A DNA stretch of 64,000 bases. Source: Melampsora larici-populina 98AG31. Lineage: Eukaryota > Basidiomycota > Pucciniomycetes > Pucciniales > Melampsoraceae. Below are positions 1 through 11,583 of this stretch, one piece after another. Within the stretch, counting starts at the first letter, position 1. The number at the start of each line of letters is the position of its first letter. The translations under genes were made by a program, and so were the position numbers. The stretch covers positions 433,967 through 497,966 of the forward strand of contig NW_006768800.1 of NCBI RefSeq assembly GCF_000204055.1, given 5' to 3'. A model generated the notes under the pieces. It was given only the letters and a program-made list of their open reading frames with translations, was not told the origin of the DNA and did not search any database.

Positions 1-256
1 AGTGTTTGTGTTGCGATGTCGAGAGTTGTTGATGTATTTTTTGCAATCCAATTGAGGTCAAGCTTTACATGAATGTTCCATCGATGTAAGCAATCCAGAG
101 CCTTGTCCATCTGCTCAGAGTTTTTCAGCATGATGGCTACCAATTTACTACATGTCCGAGGGTCCAATTTGGTGGCTCCATTTGCATTGGCGTGATCAGA
201 AGCCACAGGATCCTGGTGGTTGTTTTTTTTCTTTCGTTCATTACCTTTTCCTTTTG
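1..256 (-). CDS. Partial unrecognised protein, exon running off the left edge
   Basis: The minus strand has one open frame of about 85 codons from 256 to the window edge with a normal amino-acid mix: a Lys/Asn-rich start, then a segment containing MLKNSEQMDKALDCLHRWN. A likely 3' splice site (TGTAG) ends at 257, so this is probably an internal or last exon. It has no ATG-led frame of its own. I recognise no domain. Composition and the absence of stops are the only coding evidence; the rest of the gene lies outside the window or has been lost. Confidence 0.4.
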
Positions 257-1184
257 CTACACGAGATATAGTAATTGTGTCTAATATCAACGAAAACTAT
301 CAAGATCAAACAAAAAAAATGTTGTGATCGAGCAGAATCAAGCTGTTTCAGCAACTTTCAGGCCATTTCAAATGTTTGGACTCGGTTGAAACTGGTTGAA
401 ACAACCTTCTTGCTGACCCATGCCAGACTGTCAGACATCTCGATTTCAATGACCATCAACTGTCATAATATGACATTTTTCCACACCCTTTTACATAAAA
501 ATGTGCAAAAAATTGTCTTACCTGAGCTTCGAACTCAATACTATCATGATTGGTATGTATACACAATAACATCAGGTTTCATTGTGACTCGATGATCATT
601 GCTACTCACCTTATGTATTGAAGTGGGTAGCCTGGTGGCCCTGAGAACCCTCTTTCCTACCTAATGTGTAAGAAAGCTAATTTTTTTTTCCACACTTTTT
701 GACATATTCCTACATACAAAATAAGGCTCCTGTGTGACTTTTTTTTTCAAATTTTTAGAATTCCTACACAGAACATAAGGACCATTTTTACCCAAAAAGG
801 CCAATTCCTACATACCCAATTAGGCGGGTATATAGGGGCTTTCCAGGGTCCTGTTGGTCCTTCAAATTTGGAGTATCAACCGTGTGAAAGCCATTTTGCT
901 GGAAATTCAAACTCACACACATGGTGAGCTGTCAACAATTCAGGGCGCGCTGGATGGTCGTTTTGTGACCAGGGTCGGTAAACGTAACATACAGCTTACG
1001 TGTGTGTCCGAATTGTTACGTTTACCAACCTGCGTGGAGATGCTCTAACACGATCCTCTTACTTAACTGAAACTTTGGACGCTTCTGCATTCACTTCAAG
1101 ATTTTGAGCGATCAGATTTTACTTCACCGTCATCGAAAGACACTTGCAAGGATGGTTACCGAAACTAGACTGCCAACTTCGAGT
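257..1184. other. Intergenic sequence with degenerate repeats
   Basis: No convincing gene. Three imperfect copies of a motif around TTCCTACATAC lie at about 699, 757 and 809. The sequence ending at 852 (GCTTTCCAGGGTCCT) matches the terminal repeat of the MITE at 39824-40263, so a related element probably ends here. A short palindrome (GGTAAACGTAAC / GTTACGTTTACC) lies at about 976-1027. Confidence 0.4.
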
Positions 1185-1571
1185 NNNNNNNNNNNNNNNN
1201 NNNNNNNNNNNNNNNNNNNNNNNNNNNNNNNNNNNNNNNNNNNNNNNNNNNNNNNNNNNNNNNNNNNNNNNNNNNNNNNNNNNNNNNNNNNNNNNNNNNN
1301 NNNNNNNNNNNNNNNNNNNNNNNNNNNNNNNNNNNNNNNNNNNNNNNNNNNNNNNNNNNNNNNNNNNNNNNNNNNNNNNNNNNNNNNNNNNNNNNNNNNN
1401 NNNNNNNNNNNNNNNNNNNNNNNNNNNNNNNNNNNNNNNNNNNNNNNNNNNNNNNNNNNNNNNNNNNNNNNNNNNNNNNNNNNNNNNNNNNNNNNNNNNN
1501 NNNNNNNNNNNNNNNNNNNNNNNNNNNNNNNNNNNNNNNNNNNNNNNNNNNNNNNNNNNNNNNNNNNNNNN
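1185..1571. other. Assembly gap (387 N)
   Basis: Unbroken run of N. Open frames across it are artefacts. Confidence 1.
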
Positions 1572-1803
1572 GCCATTTTTTGACCCTCAATCCTTGCCAA
1601 TTACAGAAGGTTCTTCACCCTGAGCTTTCCGTGGTCCTGACCACGCTGTATAAGCTCTATCTTGACAGCACATGTTGATGGGCAGATTAACATTGTTAAC
1701 CTATTGCATCAACATTGACATCACTTTTACAAAGAAAGAAAGAAACAACCACAAGTGTCACTTCACATTAAGCAACTGACCCAAAATCTTAACACTATTA
1801 ATT

Positions 1804-1808
1804 AAGAC
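1804..1808. repeat. Target-site duplication of the copia element (left copy)
   Basis: AAGAC directly before the left LTR; the same five bases at 8213-8217 directly follow the right LTR. Confidence 0.95.
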
Positions 1809-2699
1809 TGAAATAATCAGATGCGGATAATGATCTACGCAAATAGAGCAGAAGGAACCTGGACAGACAGGTGTGAGTATTGAGCTCTAAAGTGAAAGAC
1901 TCGAATGATAGAAGAAGTATGGGCGGATGGAATCAACGCCTTACCTGGACAGACAGGTGTGAGTATTGAGCTCTAAAGTGAAAGACTCGAATGATAGAAG
2001 AAGTATGGGCGGATGGAATCAACGCCTTACCTGCAGATGAGCAGGAGAGAGAAGGACGGAAAGATCTTGAGCTTTCTATTCCTAACGGTCTTTTATTCAA
2101 ACTAAGCAAAAAGAGAACTAAACAGTATTAAAGTAACAAGTATTTACCTGGACAGACAGGTGTGAGTATTGAGCTCTAAAGTGAAAGACTCGAATGATAG
2201 AAGAAGTATGGGTGGATGGAATCAACGCCTTACCTGCAGATGAGCAGGAGAGAGAAGGACGGAAAGACTATTCGAGAGAAATGAGCACACATCCAGATAA
2301 ACACAGTGGTGAGAAAAATCAAAATACGTACTCTTGAGCTTTCTATTCCTAACGGTGAGGAAGGAAGAGAGAGCTCGAGAGAGGGAGTGTATATGAGGAA
2401 AACAACACACACATGAAAAATTCAGCACAGGGATGAAACACAAGAGCGCACATGCAGTAGTCAGGAGCTATTCTCAAAGAGGAAAAATGAACACGATAAC
2501 TTGATACTACACATCCTCACATTCCAACTACCTTTCCTGATTCAGTTAATCTCATTCATCCATATTGAGTACTTATAAAGCCTTGAAACCATTCATCACT
2601 ACCATACCTACTACACACCTGTCCCACGCACTCTACTTGTACTTCGTACTTAGGACTTGATTGTGAAGGACTTGACATAAAGATTACATTACCACAACA
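1809..2699 (-). repeat. 3' LTR of the copia element
   Basis: 891 bp, TG...CA. It holds three copies of an 86-bp unit (1857-1942, 1943-2028, 2146-2231). It also holds two copies of a second segment: one at about 2232-2356 contains a 64-bp GT-AG intron-like stretch (2268-2331 on the minus strand), and the other at about 2029-2089 lacks exactly that stretch. A TATA-like TTTATAAG reads on the minus strand near 2570-2580 and may be the promoter core. Confidence 0.96.
1857..2231 (-). repeat. 86-bp intron-exon-like unit, three copies in the LTR
   Basis: Units at 1857-1942, 1943-2028 and 2146-2231. Read on the coding (minus) strand, each gives a 58-nt stretch beginning GTAAGGCG and ending CACTTTAG, followed by 28 nt ending GTCCAG, after which the next GT begins. 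This is the layout of a small intron followed by a small exon. Equivalent copies lie at 7370-7455, 7456-7541 and 7659-7744 in the other LTR. Confidence 0.85.
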
Positions 2700-2709
2700 C
2701 ACCCCCTCA
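2700..2709 (-). promoter_or_regulatory. Polypurine tract of the copia element
   Basis: On the minus strand the bases just before the 3' LTR read TTGAGGGGGTG, a purine-rich run in the position of the plus-strand primer of LTR elements. Confidence 0.75.
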
Positions 2710-2715
2710 AGTTCT

Positions 2716-5700
2716 TCACACTATAGGTTTGAGACCCATAAGTTTTCTGAGATTTGTGAATTGTTGAGTACCCAGCGGCTTCGTGAGGAGATCAGCTATC
2801 ATGAATTTTGTGGGGCAGTGTTTGAGTGAAATCTGTCCTGAGTTAACAACCTCCCTAATCCAGTGATAGTGTATTTCGATGTGTTTTGTTCTACCGTGGA
2901 AAATTGATTTGTTGGTGAGGTGTATGGCGCCTTTGTTGTCGCTTTCAAGGACAGTATGATTCGCATCTTCGAGACCAAGTTTGGCGAGCATCGTTCTGAG
3001 CCACAGAACCTCTTGGCCGGCTTCGGTAATAGCTCGGTATTCGGCTTCAGTTGACGAAAGAGCCACCGTAGGTTGTAGTCGGCTCTTCCAGGAGACAGCT
3101 CCATTGGCCAGTATGAAGACATACCCTGTCGTCGATCGTCTGGTGTCTTGATCCCCTGCCCAGTCCGCGTCGCACAGCGCTTGCGGGCAGACTTCACTCT
3201 TGAGACCTTTGACAGGTTCAACGTTCGCTAGTCGAAAGTAGACGATACCCAGGTTGACAGTGCCACGAAGGTACCTGAGTACGTGACACGCAGCGTCCCA
3301 ATGCTGGAATCCAGGCCAGTCGAGATGTTGGGAGAGTGTTCCGACAGCGTGAGCTAGATCCGGTCGAGTGCACTGTGCCAGGTACATAAGTGAGCCTACG
3401 ACGCTTCGATAAGGTAATTTTCTGGAAGCAAAGTCTTCAATCTCTTGCAGGTCGGGTTTGTAGAGTTTAAGGTTGGCAGTGAAAGGAGTGCTGGCAGGTT
3501 TGACATCTAGAGAGTTGAATCATTCGAGTACCTTGAGAGTATATGATTCTTGACAGATAGAGTACTTATGTTCATTAATGCGTTTGATTTCAATACCCAC
3601 CACGGTTGTAGCCAAACCAAGGTCTTCCATCTCCCAACGTTGAGAGATTTCTTTCTTGAAGGATGAGATATCGTTTCCAGTTATGGCAAGGTTGTCCACA
3701 TGAACGTACACTGCCGTGAACAAGTTTCCTTCGCTTCTGATGTAAATACAATGGTCTACTTCGCATTGGATGAAGTTCACGCTGAGAAGAAAGTCCATAA
3801 CATCGTCTTGCCAACACTTGGGAGCCTGCTTGAGTCCGTACAGAGACTTCAGAAGTTTACACACCTTGTGCTCCTCACCCGGTACTCTGAATCCTTCCGG
3901 CTGTTCAACATAGATGACTTCGTCCAGATAGCTATTGAGGAAAGCGGAGACAGCATCCATCTGATGCACTTCCCAGCCAAAGATTGCTGCTAGGGCTATC
4001 AACAGGCGTAGAGATGTTGGTTTACCTGTCGGAGCGAATGTCTCGAAGTAATCTTCGCCCTCCAATTGGGTGTTTCCCATAGCTACAAATCTTGCCTTAA
4101 ACTTGAAAGGATTTTCGGGATCTGACGTGATTTTCTTCCTGAAGAGCCACAGGCCTCTGACAACGTTGGAGGTGGCTGGTCTGTCAACCAGTACCCAGAC
4201 TTTTTTGTCATACATGGCTTTTATCTCTTTCTTACACGCAGCCAACCATTTAGTGCCTTCGGGGCCATTCACAGCTTTCGAGTAGGATCTTGGGACGTCG
4301 TGAGCAGAGGTGACCAAGTTGCTCTTAGGTAGAACACAGTCGAAGAGTTGTTTGAGTTCCCAGGCAGTGGTGAGAGTTGACTCCTCCAGATTTTCGCCGA
4401 TGGTGATGGCTGAGTACTTGACGGGTCCTTTGATCCTTCCAGAGCGGCGAGGTGGAGCTGGTGGAGAGCTTGGTTGAGGTGGTTGAGCATCAGCGACACA
4501 GGTAGGAGTCGATTTCTGAGCAGGAGGATCCAAGGTATTCGGTGTAGAGTTGATGGTGGTTGTGACTTCCACATCTTCCTCATCACTCTCTTCATCAAAG
4601 AAGCGCAGTTTTAGGTTAGGTAATTCAGTAGACACGGGTGGAACTTCGGTAGCGGTCTGATTTTCGGTCATGAAGGGGAATACGTTTTCGTTGAAGGTGG
4701 AGTTATGTGTGATAGTGATTTTGGATGAGTCCAGATCGTAGACATGATAATTGAAGTTATCTTCTTCAAAACCTACCAGAACCCCCTTAGAGCTCACCGG
4801 ATTGAACTTTGATCCTCTGATTTCTTTTCGAATGAGCGAGTATGCAAGACATCCGAACACCCTGATATGATCTACTGATGGCTTCCTGAAATGCCAGGCT
4901 TCAAACGGAGTTTTGTGACCTTCCAGGGCAGCAGTCACGGTGCGGTTAGTGAGGAATACAGCAGTTTGACACGCCTGAACCCAAAGTCGAAGGGGAGATC
5001 CAGACTCTATCATCATTGATCTGGCTTTAGTACTGATAGTTCTGTTACCCCTTTCCGACACTCCGTTCTCTTCGGGAGTGTGAGCAGCTGTCAGGTGGAG
5101 AGTAATACCCCGCTCACGAAGTTCAGTACCCAGGAGTTCGTTAAGAAACTCTCCTCCTCTGTCGAGGGTAAACTGTTTGATCATCTTGCAGGTCTGTCGT
5201 TCTGCAAGAGCAATGTAGGCTCTGAATATGTCGAAAACTGTTTCTTTAGTTTTGTCTTTCATGAAGTAGATGTGACGGTAAGAAGAATAATCATCGCAAA
5301 ACATGGTGTAATACATTTCATTTTTCAACCCCTTGACTCTGATTATGCCACTAAGGTTGACATGTACATTTTCTAAATGGCGTGATGCTCTAGGTCTGGT
5401 GGACGAGTGAGGAATCTTATGGTTCTTAGACAATGAGCACACATCACAATGGTTTAGCTGAGACAAGTTGGTTGGTAGTCCTTCTACGCTTCTGTGATTA
5501 CACATGATTTTGAGGTACCGGTTATTCAGATGGCCTAAGCGACGGTGTTGGAGTTGAGTCAAATCTTCAGTTGAGGTGTTGAGTGCAGTAGAGCCAGTGA
5601 TAGGACTCACAGGTTCGAGAGACACATACATGAGGTTGTTAGAGGCAAATACACCATTAAACAGAGCCTCTCCTTTGAAAACAAGCGAGAAGCAGTTGGT

Positions 5701-7245
5701 GTCATTTGGGTGTACCAGGACTTGCACCCCCTTGCGAAGCATAGCTCCACCGGCTAGAAGATTTTGAGATAAATCAGGAACATAGAGGCTATTGTTGAGT
5801 TCGAACATCTTTCCTGAGCCAGATTTGAGTTGAACAGTTCCGGTTGAGTGCACAGCCAGTGACGCATCTCCTCCTGCCAGTTTGAGTCTCTTGGATGAGT
5901 CTTCTACTCGAGTCATTGAGTCGGAAGTAAAGAGTTTGTCACTTTTGAACATATAGTGAGTCGCTCCGGTGTCGTATAGAGCCCACAGTCCATTACTTTC
6001 ATTCACAACATTAGCAGCAGGTGAATCTTCATCAAACACCGTGTGAGATGATTCGAACGTGGAGAGAGCAGATGCTGAGGCTGAGATGTCATTGGAGTCA
6101 TCAAAGTGTACGTGGAGCGAGGCAAACGGGTTGTCGGAAGCCACGGCTAGACTCGCCGACGGGAGGGTAACTTGTCTTAAGCCTGAAACATTTGAGGTAG
6201 TGGACGTCTGATTGGGTCGAGTGTACTGAGGTCGGGATCTTTTGGCTTCCATCTGAGCTATCCACAAATCCCGAGCGGCATGGTTTTTGGGTTTAGCGAA
6301 GCATTTGTCGTCATCATGCGTGGTTGATATACACTTGCTTTCAGAGCACCTCGGTTTGTTTTGTCGATAATTTCCTCCTGATTGAGCAGCAGAAGTAGAG
6401 AAGTTCGAGTGGCTAGCTTCAACAATGGCAGGGGTGGAGAAGCCTCCATTTCTAGCCTCATAGTCAATCAGATACTGTACTACACCCTCTCGAGTAAGAG
6501 GGTCAACCTTGGTGTAGATATTTTCAGATACGTTTTCGGTGATTCTGGACTTCACGGTTTTGATGAGTTTTCGAGCGGCAGAGGCGGATGAGATGCGACC
6601 ACGATACTTGACAAAGTCTGCTATGAGGTTGTTGAATTTGTCGCAGTGTTCTTTGAATGAATCAGTGCTGAGAATCTTCATATCATTTATCGCATCTTCA
6701 ATCGTTTGCAATCCGGCTTCAGAAATCTTTTGATGATGATTCTTGAGAAATCTCCAGATCAGAGCCGGTTCGTATGCCACATCGTCATCTTCCTCATCGT
6801 CGTCGTCATCATCTCCACACCCTCTGAGTTTCAACATGGTCTGGACTCTGATTTTGTTGTTCTTGTCCATCAGACTCATCATCCAGATGGACACAACAAG
6901 TTTTACTTTGATGTGTTGTTCATCTGTCAGAGACGGAGCTTTGAAGTTGAGTTTGGTGATGTACTTTTGATAATCAATCACGTTGAGAACTTGTTTGACT
7001 TCTAAGGCCCATGCTGGAAAGTTTCCATCTGAGAGTTTGGTTTCAATGTCGTACTTGGCGAGTAGGGAGGTAAGTTTCTGAACAAACTGCTGGATTGGGG
7101 TACCAAAGATTTTGGATTCCCCTTTGTCGGCCATGTTTGAGTTGCCAGGGATCTCGGTTCCGGAGTCAGAGATTGAGGTGAAAGTCTCGTCTTCAGAGTC
7201 AGTGAGAGAAGGATCTGGTGAAGGTGCTGATGATTCAGTTGACAT
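2716..7245 (-). pseudogene. Copia Gag-Pol polyprotein with one in-frame TGA and altered catalytic motif
   Basis: The frame starts at 7245, just inside the primer-binding site, and is open for 1241 codons to TGA at 3520-3522. It is then open in the same frame for 267 more codons to 2716. Visible parts: Gag with acidic N-terminus; a short Cys/His region near residue 300; protease DTGA at about 424; integrase HHCC zinc finger (HRRLGH... CDVC, about 566-606) and D-D-E core (FCDDYSS about 650, LDRGGEF about 694, ENGVSERGN about 730); reverse transcriptase from about 1050 with FKARFVAMG and QMDAVSAFLN; RNase H with CDADWAG, STEAEY and ESDNKGA. The RT active-site motif reads HVDN at about 1176-1179 where the family has VDD: the second metal-binding Asp codon is AAC. 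Both lesions fit C:G to T:A change at CpG. Confidence 0.95.
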
Positions 7246-7305
7246 AAAACAAGGTCGAAGTGACAGTGGATGACGGTTGACGATAGAGGATACGGTCGGA
7301 TCTTT

Positions 7306-7321
7306 TATACTCTCGCTACCA
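7306..7321 (-). promoter_or_regulatory. Primer-binding site of the copia element
   Basis: Directly inside the 5' LTR the minus strand reads TGGTAGCGAGAG. The first eight bases match the complement of the 3' end of initiator tRNA-Met, as used by Ty1-type elements. Only those eight bases fit well. Confidence 0.75.
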
Positions 7322-8212
7322 TGAAATAATCAGATGCGGATAATGATCTACGCAAATAGAGCAGAAGGAACCTGGACAGACAGGTGTGAGTATTGAGCTC
7401 TAAAGTGAAAGACTCGAATGATAGAAGAAGTATGGGCGGATGGAATCAACGCCTTACCTGGACAGACAGGTGTGAGTATTGAGCTCTAAAGTGAAAGACT
7501 CGAATGATAGAAGAAGTATGGGCAGATGGAATCAACGCCTTACCTGCAGATGAGCAGGAGAGAGAAGGACGGAAAGATCTTGAGCTTTCTATTCCTAACG
7601 GTCTTTTATTCAAACTAAGCAAAAAGAGAACTAAACAGTATTAAAGTAACAAGTATTTACCTGGACAGACAGGTGTGAGTATTGAGCTCTAAAGTGAAAG
7701 ACTCGAATGATAGAAGAAGTATGGGTGGATGGAATCAACGCCTTACCTGCAGATGAGCAGGAGAGAGAAGGACGGAAAGACTATTCGAGAGAAATGAGCA
7801 CACATCCAGATAAACACAGTGGTGAGAAAAATCAAAATACGTACTCTTGAGCTTTCTATTCCTAACGGTGAGGAAGGAAGAGAGAGCTCGAGAGAGGGAG
7901 TGTATATGAGGAAAACAACACACACATGAAAAATTCAGCACAGGGATGAAACACAAGAGCGCACATGCAGTAGTCAGGAGCTATTCTCAAAGAGGAAAAA
8001 TGAACACGATAACTTGATACTACACATCCTCACATTCCAACTACCTTTCCTGATTCAGTTAATCTCATTCATCCATATTGAGTACTTATAAAGCCTTGAA
8101 ACCATTCATCACTACCATACCTACTACACACCTGTCCCACGCACTCTACTTGTACTTCGTACTTAGGACTTGATTGTGAAGGACTTGACATAAAGATTAC
8201 ATTACCACAACA
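7322..8212 (-). repeat. 5' LTR of the copia element
   Basis: 891 bp, identical to 1809-2699 except A at 7524 for G at 2011. The intron-like stretch of the leader is 7781-7844; its absence in the second copy falls at 7577/7578. Confidence 0.96.
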
Positions 8213-8286
8213 AAGACATATATATGAGGGATTGTGGGGAATTTGTCATTCACAGGCCCCAATCACTGGTCATTGGCAGGCCAGGA

Positions 8287-8975
8287 CAACCAACTACATT
8301 AGAATTTTATGAGAAATTTATCAGAAAGTTATGAGAAATTTATGATGTGGATATCAAACGGATATGACCCATTTATTGACAAGTCGTTGGGATATCACCA
8401 AAATTCCAATCATATCATATGACCTCATAAAACTGTCCAGAACTGCTCCTGTATTTCCCCACCAAGGATATATAGTCTATTAACCTTCATCACATAAATT
8501 GACTGAGTTATTAAGGTTTTTTTAAAAAAAATGGACAAAAAATACTACTTTGTACTATATACGTAACACATGATTCCTGAATAAGAAATACTGCTCATAC
8601 AGGAAGACTGTAGGGAAGAAAAATGTGGGGACACATGTTGCGGAAAAGAATATCAATTTTCATGTGTATGTATACTTATGAACTTGGACGGTTTCAGGAT
8701 TCATGTCTTATGTATAGTACAGAAGTAGTATTTTTTGTCCGTGATTTTTTTTCAAACCTCAATAACTCATTCAATTTATGTGATGACGGTTGATAGACTA
8801 TATATTTTTGGTGGGGAAATACAGGAGCAGTTTTGTACAGTTTTATGATGTCATATGACATCATCTCAATTTTGGTGGTATCCCAGCACCTGCTCAACAA
8901 CTTTCCATAAATGGCTGATAATTGTTTGATATCCATTTCATAAATTTCTGATAAATTGTTGATGCCAGTGGGTTG
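8287..8975. repeat. Large imperfect inverted repeat (fold-back)
   Basis: The arm at about 8287-8580 is matched in inverted orientation by about 8694-8975, with a central region of about 113 bp. Shared landmarks include AACTGCTCCTGTATTTCCCC, GTCATATGACATCAT-like cores and GGACAAAAAATACTAC. The arms have diverged by substitutions and small indels. An open minus-strand frame of 129 codons (8694-9083) lies over one arm, has no recognisable domain and is probably chance. Confidence 0.8.
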
Positions 8976-9107
8976 TGTAAAGGACGTATAGTCCTCACTT
9001 AAAGTCAAAGGTGATGTTGGTTTCTCTCGGAGGGAACGGATGATCTTAGCCACTATAGTGGACCTTGGATATTCTAGAACCAATGTATAAGTGATGAATT
9101 ACTAGAA

Positions 9108-9276
9108 CTAGCTCCAAAGGATGGTGATTACGAGATCAGTCTCGAATTCCCTGAGCTTATAAGAAATTGAAATGAAAAGAGAAAACAATAAAATGAAATA
9201 TAATTGATGAATATATAAAAGTGCTTACCTAGCTCCAAAGGATGGTGATTACGAGATCAGTCTCAAATTCCCTGAG
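9108..9276. repeat. 48-bp direct repeat, two copies
   Basis: 9108-9155 and 9229-9276 are the same 48 bases apart from one G/A change. They begin CTAGCTCCAAAGG and end CCCTGAG, with 73 bp between them, just outside the Harbinger element. Confidence 0.85.
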
Positions 9277-9484
9277 GAGCTAGGATGGAGCGTGCAGAAT
9301 TTGATAATAATGGTATTCAAGATTCGAGAAGTGGCGTCCAGAAGTGTCACAAAGTGACATCCAGAAGTTTCTTGAACATGCTCAAGAAACTTCTGGAGTG
9401 ACACTTCGTGACACTTCTGGATAACTTTGAGAGCCCCATCAACCTCCATCAACTTCTTGGTTACAATACGATTACCACCTGATC

Positions 9485-11209
9485 ATGCCGCGGGTCTCAG
9501 TCCGACGACAAGTCTTAAGAGGACTCAAAGGTGTTGCACGCCATCATATGGCTCACCCTCCGGCCGAACCACTCCTTCAAGCATCAACAACTCGTCCATC
9601 AACCATCTCAACATTACTATCGACTATTCTTCTTGTTCCTGAACTATCAAGGGATCTTCCTCTTACACCAACACTTCGACTTGCTTTGGTTCTTGCGCTT
9701 AAAAACCGAAGAAGGTCACGATCTGAAGACCTCCTTCTGAACAAATCTAACGCCGAAGTCTGGTTGGCAGCCCTCCAAACGGTTGAGAATCACCGATACT
9801 TCTCTCCCAGGAAATCACTCCCGGACCGAGAGACAACACAATTCCTCTTTGATCGAGTCATGAATTCGAGAGAGGTAACCTTCCTCAAAGTTGTAAGTCT
9901 TTACCTTACTTTCAATTCCGTGATTTGTTTAATCACTTTTGTATTCATCCAGGCACGGATGACAAAGGACAATTTTTTTCGGCTCCTTCATAAGATTGAA
10001 GGTAATCAAGTGTTTCAGAACAATTCCGCCAATCCTCAAGCTCCAGTCGAAATTCAACTGTTGGTGGCTTTGGCAAACTTAGGCTTGGCAGGAAATGGTG
10101 GACAAGTTGCAATCATAGGCCATTTATTAGGTGTTTCGGGCGAGTCTTCAGACATACTTTCAATATTCAAGTTTTTTTTTTGACTCGGTTTTCAAAAACA
10201 GAAGGTAGTGTGGAGAATTATACCTGGCGATGTGTTTCTGCTATTGTTCAGCTGAAAGACGAGTACTTGCGATGGCCTTCCCCACTCGAACGTCTGAAAA
10301 TTCAAACCGAGATTGCTGAAGATTACCCCGCCTTAAAAGGGTGTGTGGGTTTTGTTGATGGCACGCTTGTTCCATTAGCATTTGGTCCAGTCCAATGCAA
10401 AGAAGACTACTGGACCCGTAAGTATTTTTATGGTCTCAACTCGATGATTGTCTGCGACAATAAGCGAAGAATAATCTTTGCTCGACATGGGTGGTGCGGA
10501 AGTGTGCACAATCAAAGGGTATTTAGAACTTCTTCTGTAAGTTCTAACGTATCTTGAATTAAAGCTTGACCAAACTTGTGGCTGATTCATGTTTCAGCTC
10601 TGGTGTCATCCTGAACGTTACTTTACCGAAGGGGAGTACTTAGTAGCAGACTCTGGCTATAGTGCTACAAGATGTGTACTCCCCCTTTTCAAGCGCGGTT
10701 CAAGTTGCAACCTCTCTCGATTGAAGGCGGCTTTCAATAAAATGCTCAGTGAGGCAAGAACGATCATCAAACACGTTAATGGCATGTTGAAATCTCGCTT
10801 TCAAATGGTCAAAGAATGTCGGCTTCTTCTTCGAGATGAAAGATCAATGAAACGAACAAATGCGCTATTAATGGCTTGCTGTATATTACATAACTTTTTG
10901 CTGAAGGAAGGCGAAGATTCAAGGTTCCCATATCAATTACCTAATGTACTCGAACGCGAGGCTGAAGAGGATTATGTAGAGAATAACCCAGCAGTAGCGG
11001 AAGATGTGATGGCTGACAACAATGATGCGTTGAGAAATGATGTATTTAATGATTTTTGTCGTGAGGTTGAAGGAGATATTGGATTCTACATAAGAAATTT
11101 ATTTAAAGTCGAGTTAGAATGTTCTCAATTATCTCTGACCATCTGTACCATGATTTGTTATGACTTGCTTTCTTTCTCACCAATTATCAAAAACGAGATT
11201 TTCTCTTAA
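9485..11209 (+). CDS. Harbinger transposase (HARBI1-like, DDE_Tnp_4)
   Basis: Proposed exons 9485-9892, 9953-10139, 10202-10536 and 10598-11209 join in frame to give 513 aa. The N-terminal region has MTKDNFFRLLHKIEGN and LVALANLGLAG, typical of HARBI1-like proteins, followed by EGSVENYTWR. Catalytic motifs of the DDE_Tnp_4 fold are present: GFVDGT at about 250, ADSGY at about 328 and the Glu of LSEARTIIKH at about 362. The second intron (10140-10201) uses a GC donor (GCGAGT); this join restores the family motif GVSEGSVENYT, which is why I chose it. No stop or frameshift is visible, so the enzyme may be functional. Its partner on the opposite strand is broken. The exact start Met is uncertain. 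Confidence 0.9.
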
Positions 11210-11583
11210 GTATACATCAAAGTGGCAATGAACTTTTGTTATGACTCGCTTTCTCTCTCACCGAATTGTCTCTTAAGTATACATCAAAGTGGAAATGAAA
11301 TTCATTACATTTCAAACGTGAAATGAAAATCAACAAATTTCATTTCAAGAACAGGTACCACTAAATAGATACAAATGAGTTTTTGGAGTTTCCTAAAGCA
11401 TTACGTTTTTGCTTATGAGCCCTTAAAATGACCGTAAATGACCATTTTCACAAAATATTGGTTTGAGAAAACTGAGAACCAAAAGAAAGCACACCTGTAA
11501 GCATCACTGGTGAAAGACAGGTGCTGGAAGAAGATCATCGGGGATTAAAACAAGAAATCGATCTTACCTACACGGTGAGATGA

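Larger units (their letters stand above)
1809..8212 (-). mobile_element. Ty1/copia LTR retrotransposon, full length, minus strand
   Basis: Two 891-bp LTRs (1809-2699 and 7322-8212) begin TG and end CA. The 5-bp flank AAGAC occurs at 1804-1808 and 8213-8217 and is the target-site duplication. The coding strand is minus, so 7322-8212 is the 5' LTR. The domain order Gag, protease, integrase, reverse transcriptase, RNase H is that of copia, not gypsy. The LTRs differ at one site only (G at 2011, A at 7524), so the insertion is recent. The element still carries inactivating changes in gag-pol, so it should not move on its own protein, although its RNA could be used in trans by an intact relative. 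Confidence 0.97.

Noticed and set aside
1104..1623. Long open frames across 1104-1623 on both strands
   Set aside because: They consist almost only of N from the assembly gap.
2222..2443. Small minus-strand frames in the LTR, repeated at 7735-7956
   Set aside because: They lie inside the LTR leader over intron-like sequence, are identical in both LTRs because the LTRs are, and have no recognisable domain.
8694..9083. 129-codon minus frame in the fold-back
   Set aside because: It follows one arm of an inverted repeat; no domain is seen and the other arm is not open.
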